From Streptomyces sp. CB01373 (GTDB taxonomy: Bacteria; Actinomycetota; Actinomycetes; Streptomycetales; Streptomycetaceae), in contig NZ_NNBK01000012.1 of the NCBI RefSeq assembly GCF_002803075.1, positions 186,001 through 250,000 of the forward strand: a stretch of 64,000 nt of DNA, in the 5' to 3' direction. Below, piece by piece: positions 27,253-34,475 of this stretch. A program made the translations under genes and the position numbers. Within the stretch, counting starts at the first letter, position 1; each line of letters opens with the position of its first letter. The notes beneath the pieces are model-generated. The model was not told the DNA's origin. It was given only the letters and a program-made list of their open reading frames with translations, and ran no database searches.

Positions 27253-28610
27253 CGGTCAGGGAGCCGGACAGGGTTCCGTCCGGCGCGGACGCGGTCGTCG
27301 TCGGGGCCGGCGTGATCGGTGCCGCGGTGGCTCTGGAACTGGCGCGCGCCGGCCGACGGGTCGTGGTCGTCGACAAGTCCGGCGGCGCCGGCCACGGATC
27401 CACCAGCGCCTCGAGCGCGATCATCCGTTTCAACTTCTCGACCTGGGAGGGCGTCGCCGTCGCATGGGAGGCGCACTACTGCTGGGCACGGTGGGCGGAC
27501 CACCTCGGCACCTCCCGCAGCGCCGCCCTGGCGGGCTTCCGGCGGACCGGAGCGATCCTGCTCGACGCGCCGGACTCCGGAACGTCCGACGCCGTCGCGT
27601 TGTTCGATCGCGTCGGCGTGCCCTACGAACGCTGGGATGCCGCCACGTTGCGCAGCCGGATCCCCGGCATCGACACGGGACGCCACTGGCCCCCGAAGCC
27701 CCTCCACGACGACGCCTTCTTCTCCGGTCCCAAGGGGGAGCTCGGCGCGCTGTTCACACCCGACGCGGGCTTCGTCGACGATCCGCGGCTCGCGGCGCAG
27801 AACCTCGCGGACGCGGCGATCGGCAGGGGAGCGCGCTTCCTCTACCGCCGTACGGTCACCGGTGTCCTGCGCGGCGAGGACCGGGTGAGGGGCATTCGGC
27901 TCTCCGACGGCACCGCGATCACGGCACCGGTCGTGGTCAACGCCGCCGGCCCCTGGTCGGGTGCGTTGAACCGGCTGGCCGGGGTCGGGGCCGAGTTCAC
28001 CGTCGGGGTCCGGCCGCTGCGCCAGGAGGTCCACCAAGTGGCCGCACCGGTGGGCAGGGGTGATGTGATCGCGTCGGGCCGGGGCGGCGCCGAGGACATG
28101 CTCGGACCGGTCGTGGCCGACACCGACCTCGGGACGTACGTCCGTCCCGCGCCCGGCGGGCACCTGCTGATCGGCAGCACGGTGCCCGCCTGCGACCCCA
28201 TGGAGTGGCTCGACGATCCCGACGCGTGCGACCCCCGTCCGACTCCCTCGCGGTTCGAGACCCAGGTGACGCGGGTGGCACGACGGTTTCCGCTCCTCGG
28301 CGTCCCGAACCGGCCGACCGGAATCGCCGGCGTCTACGACGTCACGGACGACTGGTCCCCGATCTACGACCGCACCGACCTGAACGGTTTCTATGTCGCC
28401 ATCGGCACGAGCGGCAACCAGTTCAAGAACGCCCCCCTGGTCGGACGGTTCCTCGCCACCCTGGTGGACCGCGTCGAGGCGGGCCACGACCATGACCGCG
28501 ATCCGCTGCGGTACGTCGGTGAGCACACCGGAAACGTCATCGATCTGGCAGCGTTCTCCCGTAAGCGTCATGTGGCCGAGCGCGCCGCTTCCCGAACCGT
28601 CATGGGCTGA
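27249..28610 (+). CDS. FAD-dependent oxidoreductase, DAO (sarcosine/D-amino-acid oxidase) family
   Basis: This 453-residue protein has the N-terminal Rossmann motif VVVGAGVIGAAVALELA, the second FAD contact region (GHGSTSASSAIIRFN) and the late glycine-rich segment of DAO enzymes (YVAIGTSGNQFKNAP). The family oxidises amines, amino acids or opines to imines, passing electrons to oxygen or an acceptor. Its ATG overlaps the stop of the importer ATPase, so the importer probably supplies its substrate. Exact substrate unknown. Confidence 0.9.
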   Translation: MTVREPDRVPSGADAVVVGAGVIGAAVALELARAGRRVVVVDKSGGAGHGSTSASSAIIRFNFSTWEGVAVAWEAHYCWARWADHLGTSRSAALAGFRRTGAILLDAPDSGTSDAVALFDRVGVPYERWDAATLRSRIPGIDTGRHWPPKPLHDDAFFSGPKGELGALFTPDAGFVDDPRLAAQNLADAAIGRGARFLYRRTVTGVLRGEDRVRGIRLSDGTAITAPVVVNAAGPWSGALNRLAGVGAEFTVGVRPLRQEVHQVAAPVGRGDVIASGRGGAEDMLGPVVADTDLGTYVRPAPGGHLLIGSTVPACDPMEWLDDPDACDPRPTPSRFETQVTRVARRFPLLGVPNRPTGIAGVYDVTDDWSPIYDRTDLNGFYVAIGTSGNQFKNAPLVGRFLATLVDRVEAGHDHDRDPLRYVGEHTGNVIDLAAFSRKRHVAERAASRTVMG

Positions 28611-28640
28611 CGTTGCGCCGGCGGCCCGGCGTCAAGCATG

Positions 28641-28662
28641 ATAGTTGAATATAAAACGATTC
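28641..28662 (+). promoter_or_regulatory. AT-rich promoter/operator-like stretch ahead of pirin
   Basis: A run containing AGTTGAATATAAAACG stands out from the GC-rich background about 20-40 bp before the pirin GTG and just before its GGGAGGCGG RBS. It has weak inverted symmetry (GTT/AAAC). It may be a promoter with a MarR-like operator; this is inferred from composition only. Confidence 0.35.
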
Positions 28663-28681
28663 TTGAGGGAGGCGGTCCACG

Positions 28682-29662
28682 GTGAGCAACGCCGAGACGA
28701 AACCGGTGGAAATGCGGTGCGGCGGGCCGGCGGACGACGAGCCGGCGACCGAGGCGGTCCGCGTCGACGTCCTGACCTCGCGAGACGTGCCCCTGGGCGG
28801 CCCCCGGGCGATGACCGTACGGCGGACCCTGCCGCAGCGCGCCCGGACACTGATCGGCGCTTGGTGCTTCGCCGATCACTACGGTCCCGACGACGTCTCG
28901 GTGACCGGCGGCATGGACGTCGCCCCGCATCCGCACACCGGGCTCCAGACGGTGAGCTGGCTGTTCAGCGGGGAGATCGAGCACCGCGACAGTCTGGGCA
29001 GCCACGCCTACGTGCGGCCCGGCGAGCTGAACCTCATGACCGGCGGATACGGCATCAGCCACTCGGAGGTCTCCACCCCGCGGACCACCGTCCTGCACGG
29101 CGTCCAGCTCTGGGTGGCGCTGCCGGAGGAGCACCGCGACGCCGACCGCGACTTCCAGCACCACGCACCCGAGCCCGTGCGGACCGGCGGCGCCGAGATC
29201 AGGGTCTTCCTGGGCTCCCTCGCCGGCCGCACCTCCCCGGTACGGACCTTCACGCCCCTGCTCGGTGCCGAGATCGTCCTCCAGCCGCGCGCGGCCCTCA
29301 CCCTCGCCGTGGACCCCGGCTTCGAGCACGGCCTCCTGGTCGACCAGGGAGAGGTACGCCTGTCCGGCACCCTCCTGGGCCCCGCGGAGCTGGGCTACGC
29401 CCACCCGGGCACCGACGCGCTGACGCTGACGAACGAGTCCGACGACATCGCGCGGACGGTCCTGCTCGGGGGAGCCCCGTTCGAGGAGGAGATCGTCATG
29501 TGGTGGAACTTCATCGGGCGGTCAGCGGAAGACATCGCACAGGCGCGCCGGGACTGGATGGAAGGCCGCCGATTCGGCGAGGTGCAGGGATACGACGGCG
29601 CTCCCTTGCCCGCTCCGGAGCTGCCGAAGGTGCCGCTGAAACCCCGGGGGAATCGCCGCTGA
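28682..29662 (+). CDS. pirin family protein
   Basis: The protein has 326 residues from GTG 28682 with a strong RBS. The bicupin signature is clear: HPHTGLQTVSWLFSGEIEHRDSLG carries metal ligands, followed by LNLMTGGYGISHSE, HGVQLWVALP and the C-terminal NFIGRSAEDIAQARRDW. Pirins are Fe-binding cupins acting as quercetinase-like dioxygenases or redox-sensitive modulators. It is a single gene with its own promoter. A C-terminal fragment of a second pirin occurs at 45.9 kb. Confidence 0.94.
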   Translation: MSNAETKPVEMRCGGPADDEPATEAVRVDVLTSRDVPLGGPRAMTVRRTLPQRARTLIGAWCFADHYGPDDVSVTGGMDVAPHPHTGLQTVSWLFSGEIEHRDSLGSHAYVRPGELNLMTGGYGISHSEVSTPRTTVLHGVQLWVALPEEHRDADRDFQHHAPEPVRTGGAEIRVFLGSLAGRTSPVRTFTPLLGAEIVLQPRAALTLAVDPGFEHGLLVDQGEVRLSGTLLGPAELGYAHPGTDALTLTNESDDIARTVLLGGAPFEEEIVMWWNFIGRSAEDIAQARRDWMEGRRFGEVQGYDGAPLPAPELPKVPLKPRGNRR

Positions 29663-29841
29663 CCTGCGAGGATGCCTGCGGCTTCGACCGCGTCGGCGGC
29701 CGGATGCGGCCGTGGCCGGCCCGGTGCCAGGGCGACCGGCATCGTCGTGGCGAAGCCGGCGCCCTCCGCGATCACCGCGGTCGGCACGGTCTGGTCGGCG
29801 CCGGTGCTGACGCGGCGAGGACAGGCGATCGGGCGGGCCGA

Positions 29842-30130
29842 TCAGTGGTGGTGCACGGTCGGCCGATGCGCGTCCGGTGGCCGGGTGCGGTGGCCGTGGC
29901 GGTCGGTGCGCAGGCCCAGCCCCATGATGGTCAGGTCCACCAAGCGGTGGACGGCGGCCGGGTCGGGTGCGGCTGCAGCCGCCGTCAGGGCGTGGAGGCA
30001 GTAATTGGCGAGCTCGTCGGAGGGCGCGTCGCTGTGGAACCGACCGTCCGCGGCGGCTCGGGAGAGCAGGTCACTGTCCTGGTGCTGTGGATCGGCACCG
30101 CCGAGCGCGTGTCGGCCATGCGCTCGACGT
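29842..30130 (-). pseudogene. remnant of a TetR-family regulator (C-terminal part)
   Basis: On the minus strand the segment translates as a ligand-domain tail: DLLSRAAADGRFHSDAPSDE, then YCLHALTAAA, AVHRLVDLTIMGLGL and a His-rich end. The wobble positions are G/C as in real coding DNA. No helix-turn-helix half is present upstream, so only about 95 residues remain. The rest of the 29663-30221 interval shows nothing convincing. Confidence 0.55.
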
Positions 30131-30221
30131 CCACCACACGGCTCGGGCGTGGCTCGGCGCAGCCGCGTGCCTCGCTGGTTGGCTAGTAGGAAGTGAGGTC
30201 TTCGGCCGCAGAGAGGCGGAC

Positions 30222-30662
30222 ATGACTGACGTAAATGAGGTAAATCAGCGGGTCATTGCCCAGTTCCGGGCGCAGGGCGGCACTGTGGGAGGCTTCTTCG
30301 AGGGCAGGCATCTGCTGCTCCTGCACACGGTCGGCCGCCGTACCGGCCAGGAACGGGTGAACCCCCTGGTGTATGCGGCCGACGGTAACTGTTTCCTCGT
30401 CTGCGGCACCGCGCGCGGCGCGGAACAAGATCCAGCATGGGTGGGCAACGTCGCCGTCATGCCCAAGGCGACCATCGAGGTGGGGGAGCAGATCCTCAAG
30501 GCGACCCCTACCTTGGTCACGCATGCGTCGCCGGATTGGGAACGTCTCTACGGGCTCTGGTCGGCGTATTGGCCTGACAGCGCGCAGTACGAGACCAGGA
30601 CATCGCGCAAGTTCCCCATCGTGAGACTGGAGCCCGACGCATCAGACGACGTCCTGCTGTGA
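30222..30662 (+). CDS. DDN-type (deazaflavin F420-dependent) nitroreductase family protein
   Basis: This 146-residue protein starts at ATG 30222 behind GAGAGGCGG. It follows the small split-barrel pattern of the family: FEGRHLLLLHTVGRRTGQER, NPLVYAADGNCFLVCGTARG, DPAWVGNVAVMPKATIEVG and the C-terminal FPIVRLEP. Members bind F420 and reduce quinones or nitro compounds, or have unknown substrates. It is cytosolic or peripheral, stands alone, and borders the rearranged region. Confidence 0.9.
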   Translation: MTDVNEVNQRVIAQFRAQGGTVGGFFEGRHLLLLHTVGRRTGQERVNPLVYAADGNCFLVCGTARGAEQDPAWVGNVAVMPKATIEVGEQILKATPTLVTHASPDWERLYGLWSAYWPDSAQYETRTSRKFPIVRLEPDASDDVLL

Positions 30663-30779
30663 ATGAGCGGTAGTTCACGGACTGAACCAGGCTACGGTGC
30701 TTTCGCCGGTGCTCGCTTCGCCGTGGCTGCAAAGCTTTGCCGACGCGGTCCGGGCAACGCTGAGGATCATGTAGGCCCG

Positions 30780-31518
30780 TCAGCGCGCCGCGTGCCGACG
30801 AGCGCGGCTGGCGGTGATGGCGCGGGCGGCGAAATGGCTGCCGGCCACGAACCGCAGCAACGGTCCGAAAGTGGGAGCCGCGAGGGAGCCGGTGAAGTAC
30901 AGGCCGGGAATGGATGCTTCCAGCGAGGCGAACAGGGCTGGGGCGGCTGATCCCGGTACCCGGGCGATGGCCGGGCGCAACGCAGGGGACAGGAAGGACA
31001 GGGTGTCGACGTCGATGCGGTAGCCGGTGGCGGCCAGCACATGATCGGCCTTCGTCTCGTGCTGCTTCGCGCCGTCGGTGCCCGTGACCAGGCGCACCGT
31101 GCCGTTGTCGAAGTCCGCGTGGCGAACGGGGCGGCGGGTGTGCACAGCCACTCTGCCCTCGACCCTCTCGCGCAGCCACCACGCCCCCGAGGGGCCAAGC
31201 GCCCTGCCGACCAGCCACAGCCGGACGGTGGCGGGTAGCGCCCGCACCGCCTGCGGAGCCGTACATACACCGGTCAGCGCCCATCCCGGCCCCAGCGGAG
31301 AAGCGGGATGCGCGATCCGCTGGGCGAGCGGACGGTGTGGCACCGGTGTGCCACCCCAGCGCACCTTCTCCGCGCGCACCAGCACCTCCGCCTGCGCCCC
31401 CGCCTCCTGCAGCAGCGCCGCACTCTCCAGGGCCGACTGACCGCCTCCGATCACCGCAACGCGGTGGCCGGCATAGCGGGACAGGTCGGTGTGGTGACTG
31501 CTGTGGGAGACGGCCGCG
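30780..31518 (-). pseudogene. 5'-truncated FAD/NAD(P)-dependent oxidoreductase (flavin monooxygenase-like)
   Basis: The frame contains the second dinucleotide site (RVAVIGGGQSALESAALLQE) preceded by VSHSSHHTDLSRYAGH, and the C-terminal half through VLAATGYRIDVD and GLYFTGSLAAPTFGP. The N-terminal FAD-binding half of about 150 residues is missing; similarity to the family stops near 31518. The remaining 3' part is undamaged, indicating a recent deletion or rearrangement. Confidence 0.8.
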
Positions 31519-31529
31519 TCCGGGCCCTG

Positions 31530-32231
31530 CCTGGGCAGAACGCATCCGCCCTCTGCTCGGGCCGGACGGCACAGCCGTACCGGACGCGCTGTGCGAGCTG
31601 TACCCGAAGGTCCTTGACGACACCCGACTCGGGCCTGGATCGCTCCTACGCCGTATGGCTGCCGAACCTGGACCCGACGTCGCGAGCGTGGTTCGGCGAA
31701 ACGTGGCGGACGCCGTACGGCGAGCGCTGAGTAACGGGCCGCTGGCCGCCTCCGTTCGTGACGTCGTGCAGGACTGGTGGCGCGATCAGGCCCCGGCCAC
31801 CGGCGTCACGGTCCGCGACGACATGCGTCAGGAGGTCTTCCGCCCGCCCCCCCATCCACCCCGGCGCGCTGGACGAGACCCTGAAGTGGGGCGGCGAAGC
31901 CGCCGAGGCGGCCGATACCCGCATCGACGTCGAGCTGACGGTTCAGGATGGCACGCCGCACGTCTGGCTCGGCCTCGACAGGGTGGACGTCCGGGCGGCT
32001 TGCGACGATTTCGCCCGCCTGTTGTCGCACACCCTTCCGTGCACCGACTGCCTGGTCGGTGGCGACCATGTACTGCTGTGCCTGCACGGCGATCTCGAGA
32101 CAGATCCCCTGCATCCCTTGGCCGCCGCAGGCATGGATGCCTACGCCTCCGGGCCGAAGGACCGGCGACGGCTCATTGAGCAAGTCGCCGACGGGTCTGC
32201 GGAAGCACAGGACAAGCAGCCGTATCCGTGA
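31530..32231 (+). pseudogene. unrecognised protein, 5'-truncated and frameshifted
   Basis: Coding-like sequence runs in one frame (PDALCELYPKVLDDTR, NVADAVRRALSNGP, VRDVVQDWWRDQ) until a C-run near 31850. It then continues in a second frame (PGALDETLKWGGEAAEAADT, HVWLGLDRVDVRAACDDFAR, LPCTDCLVGGDHVLLCLHGD) to the stop at 32231. A one-base slip in the C-run explains the break. No start codon or RBS is seen; the 5' end coincides with the junction of the preceding truncated gene. Function not recognised. Confidence 0.5.
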
Positions 32232-32303
32232 ACTCGTAACGCGAGCCGGGCCACGTTCTTCGCTCCGCTTCAGCGTGGCAAGGGCGTGACAGGAATGGCG
32301 CTG

Positions 32304-32323
32304 CAGAGCCCCCGCTGGCTCTG
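32304..32323. terminator. weak hairpin
   Basis: CAGAGCC pairs with GGCTCTG around a six-base loop. It lies in the 320-bp gap between the frameshifted gene and the DUF6243 gene. I see no gene in the rest of the gap. Confidence 0.3.
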
Positions 32324-32551
32324 GAAGAAACGGCTGGCCCCTGGGCGTTCACCGAAGGCCCGGCCGACGCCGGGACGGCGAAAACTTGGTATGCGGAGCC
32401 GTCGCGACCAGGTAACGTCTTGCTCATGTTCTTCCAGACGCCGATTTACGAGTGAGAGCGTGATGGGCCCCTGCTGACGTCCTTCGACGTCGCCGTGCCC
32501 GTCCCCCACCGATGAATCCTTAGATCACTTCACAACATTCCGGGAGAACCC

Positions 32552-32761
32552 GTGAGCAAGAACATCAACAACCCCGTGGGCATGGGCGGCGGCCAGCGCA
32601 AGAAGCTGTCCCGCGCCGAACGGCAGAACAACGGTCCTCACCGCAACCTCGACCGCCAGGGTGCCGCCGACCAGAAGGCGGAGCTGGTGCGCAAGATGCG
32701 TGAGAAGGCAGGCACAGCCGAGGGCGCCGGGCAGACGGGCGACAACACCGCACAGAGCTGA
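32552..32761 (+). CDS. DUF6243 family small protein
   Basis: This 69-residue, hydrophilic, charged protein starts at GTG 32552 after GGGAGAACCC. The sequence pattern (MSKNINNPVGMGGGQRKKLS, GPHRNLDRQGAADQKAELVR) agrees with the conserved Streptomyces DUF6243 family, which has no known function. No membrane segment or signal peptide. A strong terminator follows. Confidence 0.8.
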   Translation: MSKNINNPVGMGGGQRKKLSRAERQNNGPHRNLDRQGAADQKAELVRKMREKAGTAEGAGQTGDNTAQS

Positions 32762-32793
32762 CGCACCGCCACCGCAGGGCGGCACCGCACGGG

Positions 32794-32830
32794 GCAGGGC
32801 CCGGACTGCGATACGTGGTCCGGGCCCTGC
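32794..32830 (+). terminator. strong intrinsic-type hairpin
   Basis: A perfect 13-bp stem, GCAGGGCCCGGAC with its complement, encloses an 11-base loop 32 bp after the DUF6243 stop. No T-run follows, as is common in Streptomyces. Confidence 0.8.
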
Positions 32831-32863
32831 TGCCGTACCGGGCGCGGCCTGCCCCGCTCAGCT

Positions 32864-33059
32864 CTAGTGCTGTGACCGGAAAGGTTCACCGGCTCGCGAC
32901 GCCCGGCACGGCTCCCCCAAGCTCTTCGAGCAAGGGGGACCCCCAGCCGCGTTGTCGCATCACCCGAGTACATCCAGTACACGGGCGATGCTCCGCCTTG
33001 CGAGGCACCGCACCGGACGCCGCGAGCTTTCCGGCAAACCTTCCCGGCCACAGCACTAG
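32864..33059. mobile_element. MITE-like element with CTAG ends
   Basis: The 196-bp segment begins CTAGTGCTGTGACCGG and ends CCGGCCACAGCACTAG. The imperfect terminal inverted repeats continue for about 38 bp (…AAGGTT.…CCGG…CTCGCG). There is no open reading frame with a product. A short internal palindrome (GTACATCCAGTAC) and AGCTCTTCGAGC-type stems are present. CTAG/TA ends suggest mobilisation by an IS630/Tc1-type transposase in trans. Confidence 0.75.
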
Positions 33060-33074
33060 GCCGAGCACCCGCTC

Positions 33075-33197
33075 TCAGCCGACCAACCGGGGCAGCCGCA
33101 GATTCAGCAGCCCCGTCACCGCCACCACCCCGAGCTGCATCAGCAGCGTCACCACCAGCGCGTTCCCCGTGCCCAGCCCGGGCGACACCGCCTCGCC
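33075..33197 (-). pseudogene. C-terminal fragment of a membrane protein
   Basis: In frame to a TGA at 33075 the minus strand reads EAVSPGLGTGNALVVTLLMQ, LGVVAVTGLLNLRLPR and LVG. This is one hydrophobic helix and a short tail with G/C wobble positions. The upstream part is lost at about 33200. It could be the end of a transporter. Confidence 0.4.
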
Positions 33198-33376
33198 GAG
33201 TTGGCCAGCGTCGACGCGCGCCAGCGGGCCTCTTCGAGTCTGAAAGAGCGTTTTGTCCTGGCGAAGGTGTTTGGTAAGCCGATCGAGGATGATGGCGGGG
33301 TGTTGGTCATAGTAGAGGCAGTACAGCCAGCCCCGTTGAGGCCCATGGCTGGCCGAGTGCCTCCGATGCCCCTGAG

Positions 33377-33574
33377 GTGGGAAAGGACGGTGACTGCGTT
33401 GTCTTTCGTGGACAGTTGAGTCTTACCGAAGAGGGAGGGGCTGTCCTGGACGTGGGCGGCACGCTGATCCTGTTCGATCTCGCCGCCCCACCGCTGCCGG
33501 AAAGTGCCGATGGATCGTGGGACGAGGTCCGTGTGGCGCAGGACCACGTCACGGTCTGGCCCTACGAGCTCTGA
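33377..33574 (+). CDS. small hypothetical protein
   Basis: This is a possible 65-residue protein from GTG 33377: VLDVGGTLILFDLAAPPLPE, EVRVAQDHVTVWPYEL. Composition and beta-rich pattern look coding, but the RBS is poor and the surroundings are gene fragments, so it may itself be a remnant. No family recognised. Confidence 0.3.
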   Translation: MGKDGDCVVFRGQLSLTEEGGAVLDVGGTLILFDLAAPPLPESADGSWDEVRVAQDHVTVWPYEL

Positions 33575-33588
33575 CTGCTGATGGGTGG

Positions 33589-33880
33589 TCAGGTTTCGCG
33601 CCGGTTCGGAGTGGACTCGCGGGTCAGCCGGCGGCTTATCAAGTCGACCATTGCCAGCTTGATCATGGCTTCCGAGCGGTGCGGGTGAGCCTCGTAGTCG
33701 CGTGCGAGCCGTCGGTGGTGCATGAGCCGGCCGAAGGTCCGCTCGACGACTCCAGTGCCGTGGGTTCACCTTGAAGCCCTTCTCGGCCGAATCTCGGCGG
33801 ACGACTTCGACATCGATGCCCAGGCGTGCGCCGTGGTCGATGACCTTGGTGCGGTAGCCGGTATCACCACCGTCACCCTC
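33589..33880 (-). mobile_element. IS5-family transposase remnant (C-terminal part, frameshifted)
   Basis: The minus strand reads GYRTKVIDHGARLGIDVEVV, GFKVNPRHW and, after a frame change near 33745, VVERTFGRLMHHRRLARDYE and HPHRSEAMIKLAMVDLISRR to a stop at 33589. This is the end of an IS5-type DDE transposase, including the catalytic Glu in VVERTFG. The N-terminal two thirds and the IS ends are absent. Confidence 0.75.
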
Positions 33881-33958
33881 GGCTGGGGGTACGCCGCGCT
33901 CGCCCTGCTGACCGCGCTGCCGCTGCTCGTCCTGGCCGTCCGCCGCACACCTCGCTGA
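33874..33958 (+). pseudogene. C-terminal fragment of an MFS-type transporter
   Basis: The frame TVTLGWGYAALALLTALPLL, VLAVRRTPR and stop looks like the last transmembrane helix and tail of a major facilitator protein. It abuts the IS5 remnant, which probably disrupted the gene. Confidence 0.4.
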
Positions 33959-33968
33959 CGCGCGGCTG

Positions 33969-34364
33969 TCAGCGTGCCGCTGCTTCGGCCGCAGCCGCCC
34001 CGCGGTCAGCCGGGGTATCGGTCAAGCCCAGTTGCAGGTGCTCGACGTGGTACAGAGCCTGATCCAAAAGTTCGGCAACGTGGTTGTCGTAGAGCGCGTA
34101 GACGACGGAGCGGCCCTGGCGGGTTCCGGTGACCAGCCCGAGGTTGCGCAGCAGGCGCAGTTGGTGGGAGCAGGCGGACTGCTCCATGCCGACCTCGGCG
34201 GCCAGCTCGGTCGCCGGCAACGGCCCTCCACGCAGCCGGGCGAGGATCAGTAGCCGGGACGGGGTGGCCAGGGCCTGCAGGGTGGTGGCCACCCTGGCGG
34301 CATTGGCTGCGTCCAGGCGTGTGCGCGGAACGCTGTCAGCTGGCGGTTTGGCTCCGTGACCCAT
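33969..34364 (-). CDS. ArsR/SmtB-family metal-responsive repressor
   Basis: The protein is 131 residues from ATG 34364; an earlier in-frame ATG at 34409 would place the start within the operator. The winged-helix core is typical: ARVATTLQALATPSRLLILA, LPATELAAEVGMEQSACSHQ, LRLLRNLGLVTGTRQGRSVV, with the recognition helix SACSHQLRLL. The C terminus has His/Glu residues (DNHVAELLDQALYHVEHLQ) that could form an alpha5-type metal site as in NmtR/KmtR. It diverges from a P1B-4 ATPase gene, so it probably represses that exporter until its metal is in excess. Confidence 0.92.
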   Translation of the reverse strand: MGHGAKPPADSVPRTRLDAANAARVATTLQALATPSRLLILARLRGGPLPATELAAEVGMEQSACSHQLRLLRNLGLVTGTRQGRSVVYALYDNHVAELLDQALYHVEHLQLGLTDTPADRGAAAAEAAAR

Positions 34365-34385
34365 GGGCTCATGGTACGCCGCCCC

Positions 34386-34414
34386 ATGAATGTATGAATT
34401 AATGTTCATGTATT
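34386..34414. promoter_or_regulatory. operator-like repeat between arsR-type gene and P1B-4 ATPase
   Basis: An AT-rich 29-bp stretch contains ATGAA-N6-TTCAT (34394-34409) within a longer imperfect dyad. It is typical of ArsR/SmtB operators and sits in the divergent intergenic region. It would control both genes. Confidence 0.65.
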
Positions 34415-34475
34415 CCTGTTACGGTGGTGGGATTGGACGCTGTCCGCTCGTGTCTGTGTAAGGGCCCCTGTTTCG

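Noticed and set aside
29672..30186. Plus-strand frames between pirin and the DDN-type gene
   Set aside because: Codon bias favours the minus strand, where a TetR C-terminal remnant is read.
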